Assembly (NCBI RefSeq): GCF_018860525.1
Contig: NZ_JAHKPM010000063.1
Location: 56,441-120,440, forward strand
Direction of reading: 5' to 3'
Origin: Vibrio hepatarius
GTDB taxonomy: Bacteria; Pseudomonadota; Gammaproteobacteria; Enterobacterales; Vibrionaceae
DNA: 64,000 bases
Of the stretch, positions 19,209 to 28,176 are shown one piece after another (within the stretch, counting starts at the first letter, position 1; every line of letters starts with the position of its first letter). Position numbers and translations under genes: made by a program. Below the pieces are notes generated by a model, which saw nothing but the letters and a program-made list of their open reading frames with translations, was not told the DNA's origin and made no database searches.

Positions 19209-20897
19209 TCACGCTTTCTGGCCAGCCTGCCAAAGCTGTTGATAGCGACCATGTTTGGTTATAAGTGTTTCATGAGTACCAGAGTCTACAATTTTTCCAT
19301 GGTCTAAAACGTAAATGGCATCCATATTTCGCACCGTATCAAGCCTGTGTGCAACGGTAATAACTGTTTTACCACGCGAGAGCTTATCTATCGTTGATAA
19401 TATATTATCTTGAGTATTCTCATCGAGTGCAGAAGTGAACTCATCCAATAAAAGAATGGGGGCATCGTGCAACAAGGCTCTTGCGATTGACACTCGCTGA
19501 CGCTCCCCACCCGACAATCTATTTCCATTTTCCCCAACATCACTGTCAATACCTTTTGGTAGACCTGCAACCAAAGGCGCTAACCCTGCAGCATCAACGA
19601 CCGACTCGATTTCTTCTTCAGTTGCATCAGGTTTCGCCAGTACAAGATTGTCACGTAAACTCCCCCCTAATAACTGAACATCTTGTGTTACATAAGAGAC
19701 CATCTTATACCACTGACCTGTCCCGACTTCATCAACTTGCAAACCACCAATCTTAACTGAACCTGAGCTAGGTATATGAAAAGCAGCGATAGAATCCAGC
19801 AAGCTCGATTTACCAGCACCGCTAGCTCCTACGAAAGCAACCCTCTGGCCCTCTAGAATATTTATGTTGATACCATCAATAACGGTCTGTTCATCTATCA
19901 CAAGGTGCATGTCTTCAACGGTAACATCACAGCAACTCGGGGGAGTACCCTCAACCACTTGCTGAGGTAATTGCACAATATTTACAAGCCTATTGGCAGC
20001 ATGAAGCATATATCTTAACAGAGCAGCATAGACCGTCATTCTTGTTAAGGGCCGAACACAAGCAACACTAGCGACGACAACCACTAGACATTCAGATAAT
20101 GACAACTGGCCATCTTGTAGATAGAAGCTGACCAAGCCAAGATTAAATACCACTGTAAATTCTGCCATTAGGGTCGCAAACAATACTCCGACACCTCCAG
20201 CCCATTCTAAACCAAGACCATCAGCTCTTTGTTGTTCAATTTTATCGCATAGTGGCTTCGCCAAGCGTTCAGTTTTTGCGAATCCGCGAAGCATAGGTAA
20301 GCAGTCAACATATTCCAGTAATCTACTTGATACATCTATGTTGGTTTTATGATGAGCAAACGCACGTTGATTGAAGTTTTTCTCAAACAAAATCAAAACA
20401 CTCAACGCCAATAAAAATACAGCAAATGTTACAATACCTAAAATAGGGTGAATGAATCCAACCACAAATAGCATTGCTAAAGGCACAACCCATGATGAAA
20501 TAAAGTCAGCTATTAGATGACTAAATATATCTTCAAATTGTTTAAGATCAGCGGTCAACAACTTGACCTTTTCACCCAAGCGCTTGCCTCTTAGAACCGA
20601 AAGAGGTTGTCTTCTTATATCCGTGAGCAGTTGACTACGAAGTCCATGAGTAATTTTATAGGCCCCTAGAAAGGTGTATTTAGCACTCTGACCCACCCAC
20701 CACTGAACTGCTAATATTAAAGCAGCAACGAATCCTACCGTTACCCAAGACATAGGATTTGGGGTTAATAGCCAAAAAAACAACACACCTACCATCAACA
20801 CAGATAGAGCTTCGACTGCCACTTTTCCAATAAGGCCTAGTCTAAATTGCCGGGAATCAATTCCGCTGTGACGAATAAGAAGCTGAATATTAGTCAT
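19209..20897 (-). CDS. irp7: ABC transporter, permease-ATPase fusion (YbtQ/Irp7-like)
   Basis: 562 aa half-transporter: an N-terminal membrane domain with several hydrophobic segments (e.g. VLMVGVLFFWLL) and a C-terminal ATPase with Walker A GASGAGKSS (~357), signature LSGGERQR, Walker B ILLLDE and switch His in VAHR. It has an exporter-type fold, but its Yersinia homologue YbtQ forms a heterodimer with YbtP that imports ferric yersiniabactin across the inner membrane. Its start overlaps the end of the upstream YbtP-like gene by 8 bp, consistent with a heterodimer. Import by analogy is inference; export of the siderophore cannot be excluded from sequence alone. Confidence 0.85.
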   Translation of the reverse strand: MTNIQLLIRHSGIDSRQFRLGLIGKVAVEALSVLMVGVLFFWLLTPNPMSWVTVGFVAALILAVQWWVGQSAKYTFLGAYKITHGLRSQLLTDIRRQPLSVLRGKRLGEKVKLLTADLKQFEDIFSHLIADFISSWVVPLAMLFVVGFIHPILGIVTFAVFLLALSVLILFEKNFNQRAFAHHKTNIDVSSRLLEYVDCLPMLRGFAKTERLAKPLCDKIEQQRADGLGLEWAGGVGVLFATLMAEFTVVFNLGLVSFYLQDGQLSLSECLVVVVASVACVRPLTRMTVYAALLRYMLHAANRLVNIVQLPQQVVEGTPPSCCDVTVEDMHLVIDEQTVIDGININILEGQRVAFVGASGAGKSSLLDSIAAFHIPSSGSVKIGGLQVDEVGTGQWYKMVSYVTQDVQLLGGSLRDNLVLAKPDATEEEIESVVDAAGLAPLVAGLPKGIDSDVGENGNRLSGGERQRVSIARALLHDAPILLLDEFTSALDENTQDNILSTIDKLSRGKTVITVAHRLDTVRNMDAIYVLDHGKIVDSGTHETLITKHGRYQQLWQAGQKA

Positions 20898-22578
20898 AAT
20901 GCACTTCCTTAACTGTCCCAGCTTCTACACACAAACGGCGTTCAACGTGTTCTACTCGCATTGCCCGATGACTAATAATTAATTGAATTTGTTCAGAGTG
21001 GTATTCACGTAAACCATCCAAAACTCTTTGCTCTGATAATTGATCAAGGTGGGCGGTCGCTTCATCCAATATTAATACAGGAGTTTTGGCCAAAGCCGCT
21101 CTAATGATTGCTAAACGCTGCATTTCTCCGCCACTAAACAAACGCTCAGCTTCACCGATGTCAGTATCTAGACCGTTTGGTAATTCCGTAACTAGAGATT
21201 TTAGTCCTAAAAGTGAAAGCAACTCCCATAAATCATCATCAGTGGAAACTTGCTTAGAAATAGCCAGATTATCCCGTAATGAACCAGAGAAAAATACCAC
21301 ATGTTGATCTACAGATGCGATATAAAGGCTGCGAGATTCGTCGTCCCAATCATTAATAGAAGTACCATTTATCTGCCATCCACCTTTCATCGGTGCAACG
21401 AAGCCGTTTAAAGTCATAAGCCAAGAACTTTTTCCTGACCCCGACTCTCCCTCAATTGTGATACGTTCGCCCGGATGAAACTCTAAACAAACATTTTTAA
21501 GTAAATGGTTACCTGATCTAAAAACATCCAGTTTATCGCAAGATAAGCTAACAAGGTGCCCATCATAACTTGTTGTAGACTTTCGAGATTGATGAAAATA
21601 AGGCAATAATCGGTCAATCGAAACAAAAGATTGCTGAATCTGAGAAAAAACTTGAGTCAAGTCCAACCATGGTTTGAGTATACCGATACTAAGGCATACA
21701 GCCATCACCAGTTCAACTAATGTCAAGTCTCCTATTTCAAAAAGTAAAATAGCCACTGGTACTACAAACATCATTGAGGATTGAGCCAAGGTAACGAATG
21801 TAACCCAAGCTCCAACCATAACTCTTGTATAACCATTAACAATTTTATTATGTGATCGAATCGTACGGCTAAGAGCTAGGTAGGAATCGGCATCCACCGA
21901 GAAAAGCTTCATCACACCAATACTATTCAGAAACTCCATTTGAGCTTGGTGCATCCTAGCTACAACCTCCATGTATTTTTGTTGTCGATGACGAAACCCA
22001 CTCATCAACATAATCTGAACACCAAGTGCCACAGGAAGTGGTAATAAAGCTACGAGAGCCAATCTCCAATCAATATAAGTCAGAACTAAAGTCAACAAGA
22101 TAGGCATCAATACACCATTTATCACATCCGTCCCATGATGTGCAATAAGCGGCTCGAGGCCTTGGCAGTCATCTGATAACCTTTTCTCTATATCACCGCG
22201 CTGTTGACTGCGCACATATTCGATATCCATTGAAGCTAAAGCACGCACTATATGCTGGCGTGCCTTTTGAATAATTTGATAGGCTGCAATATGCGCCATC
22301 CAGATCGCAAAGGCATACAGCCCATAACGCCCAAACAATGCAATAGCAAAAATAGACAGGTATAAAATTGGAGATTCTTCTGAGACTAAAGCTTCAAGAG
22401 AGAATAACAGACACAACCAAGGGAGAACTTCAACCAAACTGCATAGAACCGCACTACCGATCGAAAAGATAACGTTACGACGCTCACTCTTTAGCATGGC
22501 GATTAATGCTTCACCACGGCTCATATCTTTTGATAGCAACATACGGAGTCCAAGCAAATAGCGATAATTATCTGTCAA
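20890..22578 (-). CDS. irp6: ABC transporter, permease-ATPase fusion (YbtP/Irp6-like)
   Basis: 562 aa partner of the YbtQ-like protein. Membrane segments in the first ~300 residues; ATPase with Walker A GESGSGKSS (~377), signature FSGGEMQR, Walker B VLILDEA and ISHR. First gene of a two-gene operon. The start is uncertain: the longest frame begins with TTG at 22578 without a clear ribosome site and with an in-frame stop 4 codons upstream; an ATG 12 codons downstream (22542) is an alternative. Named YbtP-like by order (first of the pair, as in ybtPQ) and by context next to salicylate-capped siderophore genes. Confidence 0.82.
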   Translation of the reverse strand: MTDNYRYLLGLRMLLSKDMSRGEALIAMLKSERRNVIFSIGSAVLCSLVEVLPWLCLLFSLEALVSEESPILYLSIFAIALFGRYGLYAFAIWMAHIAAYQIIQKARQHIVRALASMDIEYVRSQQRGDIEKRLSDDCQGLEPLIAHHGTDVINGVLMPILLTLVLTYIDWRLALVALLPLPVALGVQIMLMSGFRHRQQKYMEVVARMHQAQMEFLNSIGVMKLFSVDADSYLALSRTIRSHNKIVNGYTRVMVGAWVTFVTLAQSSMMFVVPVAILLFEIGDLTLVELVMAVCLSIGILKPWLDLTQVFSQIQQSFVSIDRLLPYFHQSRKSTTSYDGHLVSLSCDKLDVFRSGNHLLKNVCLEFHPGERITIEGESGSGKSSWLMTLNGFVAPMKGGWQINGTSINDWDDESRSLYIASVDQHVVFFSGSLRDNLAISKQVSTDDDLWELLSLLGLKSLVTELPNGLDTDIGEAERLFSGGEMQRLAIIRAALAKTPVLILDEATAHLDQLSEQRVLDGLREYHSEQIQLIISHRAMRVEHVERRLCVEAGTVKEVHYD

Positions 22579-22693
22579 TTTATTGCATTACACTAACGCT
22601 ATAAGACATTAAAATGTCGCCTTCAGACCTTATTTGGGGTAATTATATATTCTTAAGTGACGGATAAAATTTTATTGTATCCAAGGGAGGTTA

Positions 22694-22725
22694 GGAACAG
22701 CGTTTAATAGCATCAACCCTGTTCC
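22694..22725. promoter_or_regulatory. inverted repeat in the YbtP-like upstream region
   Basis: Arms GGAACAG and CTGTTCC (7 bp) separated by 18 nt, with outer AGGTT / AACCT also able to pair. It lies about 115 bp upstream of the YbtP-like start and beyond the end of the F420 operon, so it could be an operator for the transporter genes or an mRNA hairpin ending the F420 transcript; there is no T-tract beside it. The rest of 22579-22819 is AT-rich with no clear Fur box. Confidence 0.35.
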
Positions 22726-22819
22726 CCATATAAAACCTATGAAAATTAAATGATGACCTTATACAACAACATCATTTATAACCCAAAAGAATACTAAGAA
22801 TACATTTTTAAACATGCAC

Positions 22820-23833
22820 TTACGACTCCCGATTAAACTCTGGAATAATATGCTGACCATATTGAGCAATAATATTCTCTTCGTCACCATTATCTAAATA
22901 GATATTAAACTGAGTCACGCCCACCTCTTCGAGCTGTTTAATCTTGGTAATGTGATCGTCTGGACTGCCCAGTACAGAGAAGCTTTCAATAATCTCATCT
23001 GAGATAAACTCTAAATAAGGGTTATCACTTTGACCATGCTTAGAGTAATCGTAACCTTTACGCTTTTCGATATAGTCAGTAAGGCTCGTCGGCACTAAAC
23101 CTGAGTCACTGCCATACTTTTCAACAATATCAGCAACATGGTTTCCTACCATAGCAGGGAACCAACGGGTTTTATCCAAACACTCTTGCTTGTCGCCAAA
23201 ATAGGCTGGAGCCGCGGCTTGCACTTTAAAGTTACTCATGTCCTTGCCAGATTTTTTACCAGCTTCAAGCGCTTGGTCGGTAAACCATTTCACCAAACTT
23301 GGTTCAGCAAGCTGCAAAATCAAACCATCACCATGTTCACCAGCTGTTGCGAGCGCTTTGGGTCCATAAGCTGCAATCCATACCGGAAGATCGTAGCCTA
23401 CTGCCCAAGGGAATTTCACCTCTGAGGCGCAGTCATCATAGGACACTGGTTCTTCACCTTTAACCATAGCTTTGACTTTATGAGTAAACTCAGTCAAACG
23501 AGCCAAAGGAGCTGGTTTTTTACCCATAACACGCATAGATGAATCACCACGTCCCAAACCAAGATCAAAACGGCCCTCACTTTGCAATGCTAAGCTGCCG
23601 TATAAACTTGCCGCTAGCGACCAATCTCGAATATTTGGATTAGTCACACACGGACCAAAACGCATGGTTTTGGTGTGCTCCATACACATAGCCATTGCGA
23701 CAAAAGATTCGCGCCAAAGGATGTGTGAGTCATAGAACCAGCAGTAAGTAAAACCCGCTTCTTCTGCCTGACGTACCAGATTTCTTGCTCTATTTGGGCT
23801 CACAAAGCCTTTAAAGGTAATTCCAAATTCCAT
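22820..23833 (-). CDS. LLM-class, probably F420-dependent oxidoreductase (CPS_4043-like)
   Basis: 337 aa bacterial-luciferase-like TIM-barrel protein. The N-terminus (MEFGITFKGF, QAEEAGFTYCWFYDSH) and RFDLGLGRGDS are characteristic of F420-dependent LLM enzymes such as methylene-H4MPT reductase and the TIGR03842/CPS_4043 group. It is the last gene of the F420 operon, 23 bp after npdG, and the only F420-using candidate here besides NpdG. Its neighbours form reductive pyrimidine catabolism lacking the first reductase. Inference: it uses F420H2 to reduce uracil/thymine to the dihydro form. Precedent for LLM enzymes acting on uracil is RutA, although that is a flavin monooxygenase. The start ATG follows GGAAAC. 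Family call is firm; substrate is hypothesis. Confidence 0.85.
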   Translation of the reverse strand: MEFGITFKGFVSPNRARNLVRQAEEAGFTYCWFYDSHILWRESFVAMAMCMEHTKTMRFGPCVTNPNIRDWSLAASLYGSLALQSEGRFDLGLGRGDSSMRVMGKKPAPLARLTEFTHKVKAMVKGEEPVSYDDCASEVKFPWAVGYDLPVWIAAYGPKALATAGEHGDGLILQLAEPSLVKWFTDQALEAGKKSGKDMSNFKVQAAAPAYFGDKQECLDKTRWFPAMVGNHVADIVEKYGSDSGLVPTSLTDYIEKRKGYDYSKHGQSDNPYLEFISDEIIESFSVLGSPDDHITKIKQLEEVGVTQFNIYLDNGDEENIIAQYGQHIIPEFNRES

Positions 23834-23856
23834 TTTTGTTTCCTTACGTAATATGT

Positions 23857-24537
23857 TTAGTGAGCAGGTGGCGCAATTGTGACGCCTGCGTGAGTAAAGG
23901 GCACTTCTTTCGAGATATTGAGCCTGATCAGTATTGGAGTCAGCGCTTCGATACAGCGTGCGCTTTCAGCAAGGCCAGCGTTGTATGCCTTTACACCCAA
24001 TTTTTCTATCAGAGTCATTACCGATTTTTTGGCATCTAACTGATTGCCACACACCAAAACGTCACAATTGATCGACTGCTCGATATTATTCAGCGTGACC
24101 GCAGATACATTGTGAAGAGCACCCACTACCGCAATGTCATTACCTAATAGAGCTTGCGCAGCTTCGGTTGCTGAACCTTCTGGTGGCATTACCACCGCTT
24201 TGGGATTTTTCGGCGCAAGAGGAACAACAATATCAATCAAGATTTTGCCACTCAGAAGATGTTTAAGATCTGCTAGCGTCGCATCATGCGCTGAATAAGG
24301 TACAGATAGAATAATCATCTCATCCGCAGCTGTTGTGGCCGCTAAATTTTCCATGCCTTCAATTGTTGCGCTTCCCTGAGGTAAAGCAGCACTCAACTCT
24401 ACCGCTACCTCTGCTGCTCGTTCACTATCACGCGAACCAATCACAACAGGAACACCTGCTATTGCAAAGCGTAGAGCCAAACCTTTCCCTTGTGGACCTG
24501 TGCCACCTAAAATTGCTATCTTGCTAGTTTCATTCAT
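23857..24537 (-). CDS. npdG: F420H2:NADP+ oxidoreductase (NpdG/Fno-like)
   Basis: 226 aa Rossmann-fold enzyme that moves hydride between NADP(H) and F420. The N-terminus reads KIAILGGTGPQGKGLALR (dinucleotide-binding Gly-rich loop) and then VIGSRD for the NADP phosphate, as in the Fno family. I chose the ATG at 24537 because it overlaps the cofE stop (ATGA) and has GGAGG about 10 nt upstream; a longer reading frame to 24630 would run inside cofE. In a bacterium without methanogenesis its likely job is making F420H2 from NADPH for the LLM enzyme encoded next. Confidence 0.92.
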   Translation of the reverse strand: MNETSKIAILGGTGPQGKGLALRFAIAGVPVVIGSRDSERAAEVAVELSAALPQGSATIEGMENLAATTAADEMIILSVPYSAHDATLADLKHLLSGKILIDIVVPLAPKNPKAVVMPPEGSATEAAQALLGNDIAVVGALHNVSAVTLNNIEQSINCDVLVCGNQLDAKKSVMTLIEKLGVKAYNAGLAESARCIEALTPILIRLNISKEVPFTHAGVTIAPPAH

Positions 24538-25346
24538 CGGAATAAATCCTCCTTGATGGGTCTTAAGATCTGCTTGGCTGAGCTGTCGCTTGTTCGCCAG
24601 TTCAACCCGCGAAAAATTATCACTGGGCACTTGTCACTTTTGCCCATTAAAAGGCCTGATGCGGCAGCCAATTCATCGGCAAAAGCAGGTGCCGTTACCT
24701 TAAGCTCTCGCCCCCAAGCATCATCGTCACCGCACATCTGTTGAATGGCTGGCACTCGCGCCAGTCCAATCGCTACGTTAGTTTGGCCAAGACGCCATGG
24801 TCGGCCGAAAGTATCACTGATGACAATGCCAAGACGACAACCAAAATGAGCTTCTAGTCGCTCACATAGCTGCATAGCGCTGCGGTCGGGGTTTTCGGGC
24901 AAGGTAATCAATTGCCCTACGCTGTCAGTATTGGACTCATCGACAGCGGCATTGGCACAGACAAACCCCAATTTGTGCTCAGCAATCAAGATGCCCTCAT
25001 CCTGCTCTGCACGTTTTATGCTTCGCACAATACGCGCTGACTGATCGAGTATTACCTGCACCTTACGCGGATCCTTATTCACTTTTTCAGCCAATTCGAT
25101 TGCCTGATCACTAGCAGACATAGTCTCGATATCAACCACAGCACCTTCCGTTTTTGACACCACTTTATGTGCTACCACCAAGATATCTCCATGCTGCAGA
25201 TATTCCCCCTGAGCAGACAACGCATCTATTAAATGCTGGACCAGATCCATACCGGGTTTAAAATCCGGTAAGCCAGACAAGCTAAACATCTGCATCTTAT
25301 TAACAGCGAGCGCGTTAGCGGACTCTGCGGTTACTGAACTATTCAT
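24534..25346 (-). CDS. cofE: coenzyme F420-0:L-glutamate ligase
   Basis: 270 aa GTP-dependent ligase that adds glutamate(s) to F420-0. Seen: GDILVVAHKVVSKTEG near the N-terminus and ISDTFGRPWRLGQTNVAIG in the middle, both hallmark CofE segments. It is a single-domain form: the C-terminal nitroreductase-like domain found in mycobacterial FbiB (dehydro-F420-0 reductase) is absent. It overlaps cofC by 8 bp and npdG by 4 bp. The length of the glutamate tail cannot be predicted. Confidence 0.95.
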   Translation of the reverse strand: MNSSVTAESANALAVNKMQMFSLSGLPDFKPGMDLVQHLIDALSAQGEYLQHGDILVVAHKVVSKTEGAVVDIETMSASDQAIELAEKVNKDPRKVQVILDQSARIVRSIKRAEQDEGILIAEHKLGFVCANAAVDESNTDSVGQLITLPENPDRSAMQLCERLEAHFGCRLGIVISDTFGRPWRLGQTNVAIGLARVPAIQQMCGDDDAWGRELKVTAPAFADELAAASGLLMGKSDKCPVIIFRGLNWRTSDSSAKQILRPIKEDLFR

Positions 25347-25965
25347 AGCAGTACTCCTTGTGGTGATAATCAGGAAAGGCTTGGATTAAATCATCTGGCA
25401 CATCGATATCTTGACTAAGATCTGGAAGGTTGAGCACTTCGACCCTAAGTTGATTAGCGTGTGCTTGCTGTACATGAGCAAGAGCTGATTGGCGACCATA
25501 GTGAAATTCAATAGCATTGGGTGGCGTGGTAATAAGAGCATTGGTCCCTGAGTCCTTGGCTCTTGCTATTACAACCTGACTGCCTGCTTTAGTCGCTTGT
25601 AACAAGACATCAATTTCACTGGCATTCAGTCTGGCAATATCTGCTGGGATAACCATCTGAAACTGATAACCAGACTCAAGACTCCAGCGAGTGGCTGCCT
25701 CAATCGCTGCATTTAAGCCTTTTGGTTGCTTTGCAATCAGAGCATTGGCGCCAAAATGTGAGGCTATATCGGCAATTTTGGCTGAGTTTGTCACCACCAA
25801 GCAATTAACCTGCGGGTAGTGCTGGGAAAAAAATTGCAACGTTTGCCGGTAAAGGTTTAACACAAGTGCCTCACGCTGAGCCATGTTAAGCACGCCCATT
25901 AAACGTTGTTTAGCAGAACTTGGTGCCTTGATTGGAATGACAATATTCAGCTTATCCAGCATCAA
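25339..25965 (-). CDS. cofC: phospholactate/PEP guanylyltransferase, CofC/FbiD family
   Basis: 208 aa nucleotidyltransferase. Seen: VIPIKAPSSAKQRL at the N-terminus, GTNALI in the middle, FHYGRQSALAH and DIDVPDDL near the end, all at the positions of CofC/FbiD signature segments. It activates a C3 phosphate (2-phospho-L-lactate, phosphoenolpyruvate or 3-phospho-D-glycerate depending on lineage) with GTP for CofD. Which one is used here cannot be read by eye. It overlaps cofD by 4 bp (ATGA) and cofE by 8 bp. Confidence 0.93.
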   Translation of the reverse strand: MMLDKLNIVIPIKAPSSAKQRLMGVLNMAQREALVLNLYRQTLQFFSQHYPQVNCLVVTNSAKIADIASHFGANALIAKQPKGLNAAIEAATRWSLESGYQFQMVIPADIARLNASEIDVLLQATKAGSQVVIARAKDSGTNALITTPPNAIEFHYGRQSALAHVQQAHANQLRVEVLNLPDLSQDIDVPDDLIQAFPDYHHKEYCYE

Positions 25966-26921
25966 CTTACCTTTTTTAGTGGTAGCTTGATGATCTGGTC
26001 CACGATACTTGTCATTACAGCAATTTTCTCAGCCTCATTACGCATCCAGATATTTTGAATCACTACCTGCACCCCCATAGCTTCAATATCAAGTGCATAC
26101 TGTTCATCTACAGGATCAATGACTAGCACATCAATCAGCTCACAATAATAAGTCGCAATACCAAGGACATTTGGGCTATAGCCGAGTGATTGCATTAACT
26201 CGACTGCTGGTCCTTTAATCGCTTGACTACCAATTAGAGGAGAGATGGCAACAATCGGTTTTGAAAGCGATTGTATTTGAGTACGAATATCTCCGATCGA
26301 CAAGATAGAGCCGATACTAAGCAGTGGATTACTCGGAGCAATCAGCACTAGATCCGCACAGCTCAAAGCTTCAATAGACTCAGGTGTTGCACTCGCTTTA
26401 TCACACTCTAAATAACGAATTTCATCGACTTTAGCCTGGCAATGAAGGCGAACAAAGTAGTCTTGAAAGCTCAACCATTGACCGCCTGACTTGAGCTTGG
26501 TTTGCACTATGTCATCAGTTGGCAGCAATATAGGAATATTTATTCCGTTTGCTCGCTCTATCTGCTCTACTATTTTTTGCGCTCGAACACCCAAGCGGCG
26601 CTGCTCAGTGCGAAAAATATGGGTAGCGAAATCCATATCGCCCAGTTGCATCCAAGTATCCACGCCTAGTTGTTTAAGGCCGCTCAGAACTTTTTGTTTG
26701 TCTCCAGCTAGCCCCCAGCCTTGGTTACGATCAATTCGCTCTGACAATGTGTAGATAAGAGTATCGATATCGGGGGATACCCACAAACCATGGAACTGTT
26801 GGTCATCACCAACATTACCTATGATTTTGAGGCCATCAGCATAACAACTTTTGGCTAACCCTTCGGCCGCTTTCGCTCCACCGACACCGCCGGCAAGTAA
26901 GGTAATACTCAAACCACTCAT
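25962..26921 (-). CDS. cofD: 2-phospho-L-lactate (or analogue) transferase
   Basis: 319 aa enzyme that transfers the activated C3-phosphate to FO, giving (dehydro-)F420-0. Seen: LLAGGVGGAKAAEGLA at the N-terminus, IGNVGDD and HGLWVSPDIDTLIYTL, the conserved CofD substrate- and metal-binding stretches, and LIAPSNPLLSIGSIL. Length is usual for CofD/FbiA. It overlaps both neighbours by 4 bp, so it is translationally coupled to cofH and cofC. Confidence 0.95.
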   Translation of the reverse strand: MSGLSITLLAGGVGGAKAAEGLAKSCYADGLKIIGNVGDDQQFHGLWVSPDIDTLIYTLSERIDRNQGWGLAGDKQKVLSGLKQLGVDTWMQLGDMDFATHIFRTEQRRLGVRAQKIVEQIERANGINIPILLPTDDIVQTKLKSGGQWLSFQDYFVRLHCQAKVDEIRYLECDKASATPESIEALSCADLVLIAPSNPLLSIGSILSIGDIRTQIQSLSKPIVAISPLIGSQAIKGPAVELMQSLGYSPNVLGIATYYCELIDVLVIDPVDEQYALDIEAMGVQVVIQNIWMRNEAEKIAVMTSIVDQIIKLPLKKVS

Positions 26922-28156
26922 AGCGATGCCTCAAAGCGCGCGATCTCTTGAGATGGCAAGATAAGTTGTCCTTGCTGCTGGTTGCTGGTTTGCAGTGGGT
27001 ACTCCTGTAAAGAGCGGTACAAGGTTGAACGCTGAAAAGCATTCAGGCCGGCCTTGTGAATAAAACGCACCATATCTTGTGGCTGAATTTCTTGACCATG
27101 TTCGCCGCCCGCCGCACGCGAGATACTTTCATTCATTAGGGTACCACCAAGATCATTGGCTCCCGAGCGCAACATCTGTATAGCCACATCTGAACCCATC
27201 TTGACCCAAGAAGCCTGAATATTATTGATTTGTCCTTGCAGCATCAGCCTTGCTACCGCATGCATTTTAAAATGCTCACTTCGAGTCGGCCCTGGCCGCA
27301 CCTGTCCCGGATTATCATTGTAGAGTTTGGTTTTATAATGCACGAAACCAAGCGGAACAAACTCGGTAAAACCGCCTGTTTCCTTCTGGGTATTACGCAA
27401 TAATTCAAGATGATTGGCCCAATGATAAGGTTGATCTATATGCCCATACATAATGGTTGAAGTCGTTTTAATGCCAACCTCATGGGCAGCCTTAACTATG
27501 CTGATCCAATCTTCAGTACTGAGCTTGTTTTTGGTCAATTGCTGACGAATTTCAACATCCAAAATCTCAGCGGCTGTGCCTGGCATTGTGTCCAAACCAC
27601 AGAGTTTGAGATCTTGTAGAAATTCTTTGTATCCCACCTTGGCACGACGTGCACCGTACCAAATTTCAAAAGGTGAAAAGGCGTGAATATGCATTTGGGG
27701 TAAGCGCTTTTTTATCGCTAAAAGTAAATTACGGTAAAAGTCAGCGCTTATTTGTGGATGTAATCCACCTTGAATACAGACTTCTGTCGCCCCGCGATCC
27801 CAAGCTTGCTGGGCTCTATCAGCAACCTCTTCAAGTGAAATGAACTCTGCATCTTTATGCTTTATAGGCTTAGCAAAATTACAGAACTTACAACCCATGT
27901 AGCAAACGTTGGTAAAGTTGATATTACGGGTGATAACAAAACTGGCCTTATCACCACACAAGTTGTGACGAACTTGATCGGCGACATCAAGTAGAGCCTG
28001 CTGATCCTGACCTTTGGCATTAAACAGATTTGTGGCTTGCTTAGGTGATATTTCTTTGCCATCAAGTGCCTGCTTTAAAGTATCTCTAATTTCTGAGTTC
28101 AAACGACTATATGGGATCTGGGTTATTTCTGACTGGTCGCTCCGTGACAACATCAT
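26918..28156 (-). CDS. cofH: radical SAM FO synthase subunit 2
   Basis: 412 aa radical SAM enzyme. The cluster motif C85-x3-C89-x2-C92 (CYMGCKFC) binds the 4Fe-4S; HAFSPFEI and YGHID are typical of CofH. With CofG it condenses tyrosine with 5-amino-6-ribitylaminouracil to make the deazaflavin FO. The two-protein form resembles archaeal and cyanobacterial CofG+CofH, unlike the fused actinobacterial FbiC. It starts 20 bp after cofG and overlaps cofD by 4 bp. Confidence 0.95.
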   Translation of the reverse strand: MMLSRSDQSEITQIPYSRLNSEIRDTLKQALDGKEISPKQATNLFNAKGQDQQALLDVADQVRHNLCGDKASFVITRNINFTNVCYMGCKFCNFAKPIKHKDAEFISLEEVADRAQQAWDRGATEVCIQGGLHPQISADFYRNLLLAIKKRLPQMHIHAFSPFEIWYGARRAKVGYKEFLQDLKLCGLDTMPGTAAEILDVEIRQQLTKNKLSTEDWISIVKAAHEVGIKTTSTIMYGHIDQPYHWANHLELLRNTQKETGGFTEFVPLGFVHYKTKLYNDNPGQVRPGPTRSEHFKMHAVARLMLQGQINNIQASWVKMGSDVAIQMLRSGANDLGGTLMNESISRAAGGEHGQEIQPQDMVRFIHKAGLNAFQRSTLYRSLQEYPLQTSNQQQGQLILPSQEIARFEASL

Positions 28157-28176
28157 TATCTCCTTAACTGGACAAC

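Noticed and set aside
22562..22571. GATAATTATC palindrome as a Fur box for the YbtP-like operon
   Set aside because: It is only a 10-bp core, does not extend to the 19-bp or 7-1-7 Fur pattern, and lies inside the coding region if translation starts at the TTG.
24538..24630. N-terminal extension of NpdG
   Set aside because: The extra 31 residues lie inside cofE, do not resemble the family, and a coupled ATG with GGAGG is present at 24537.
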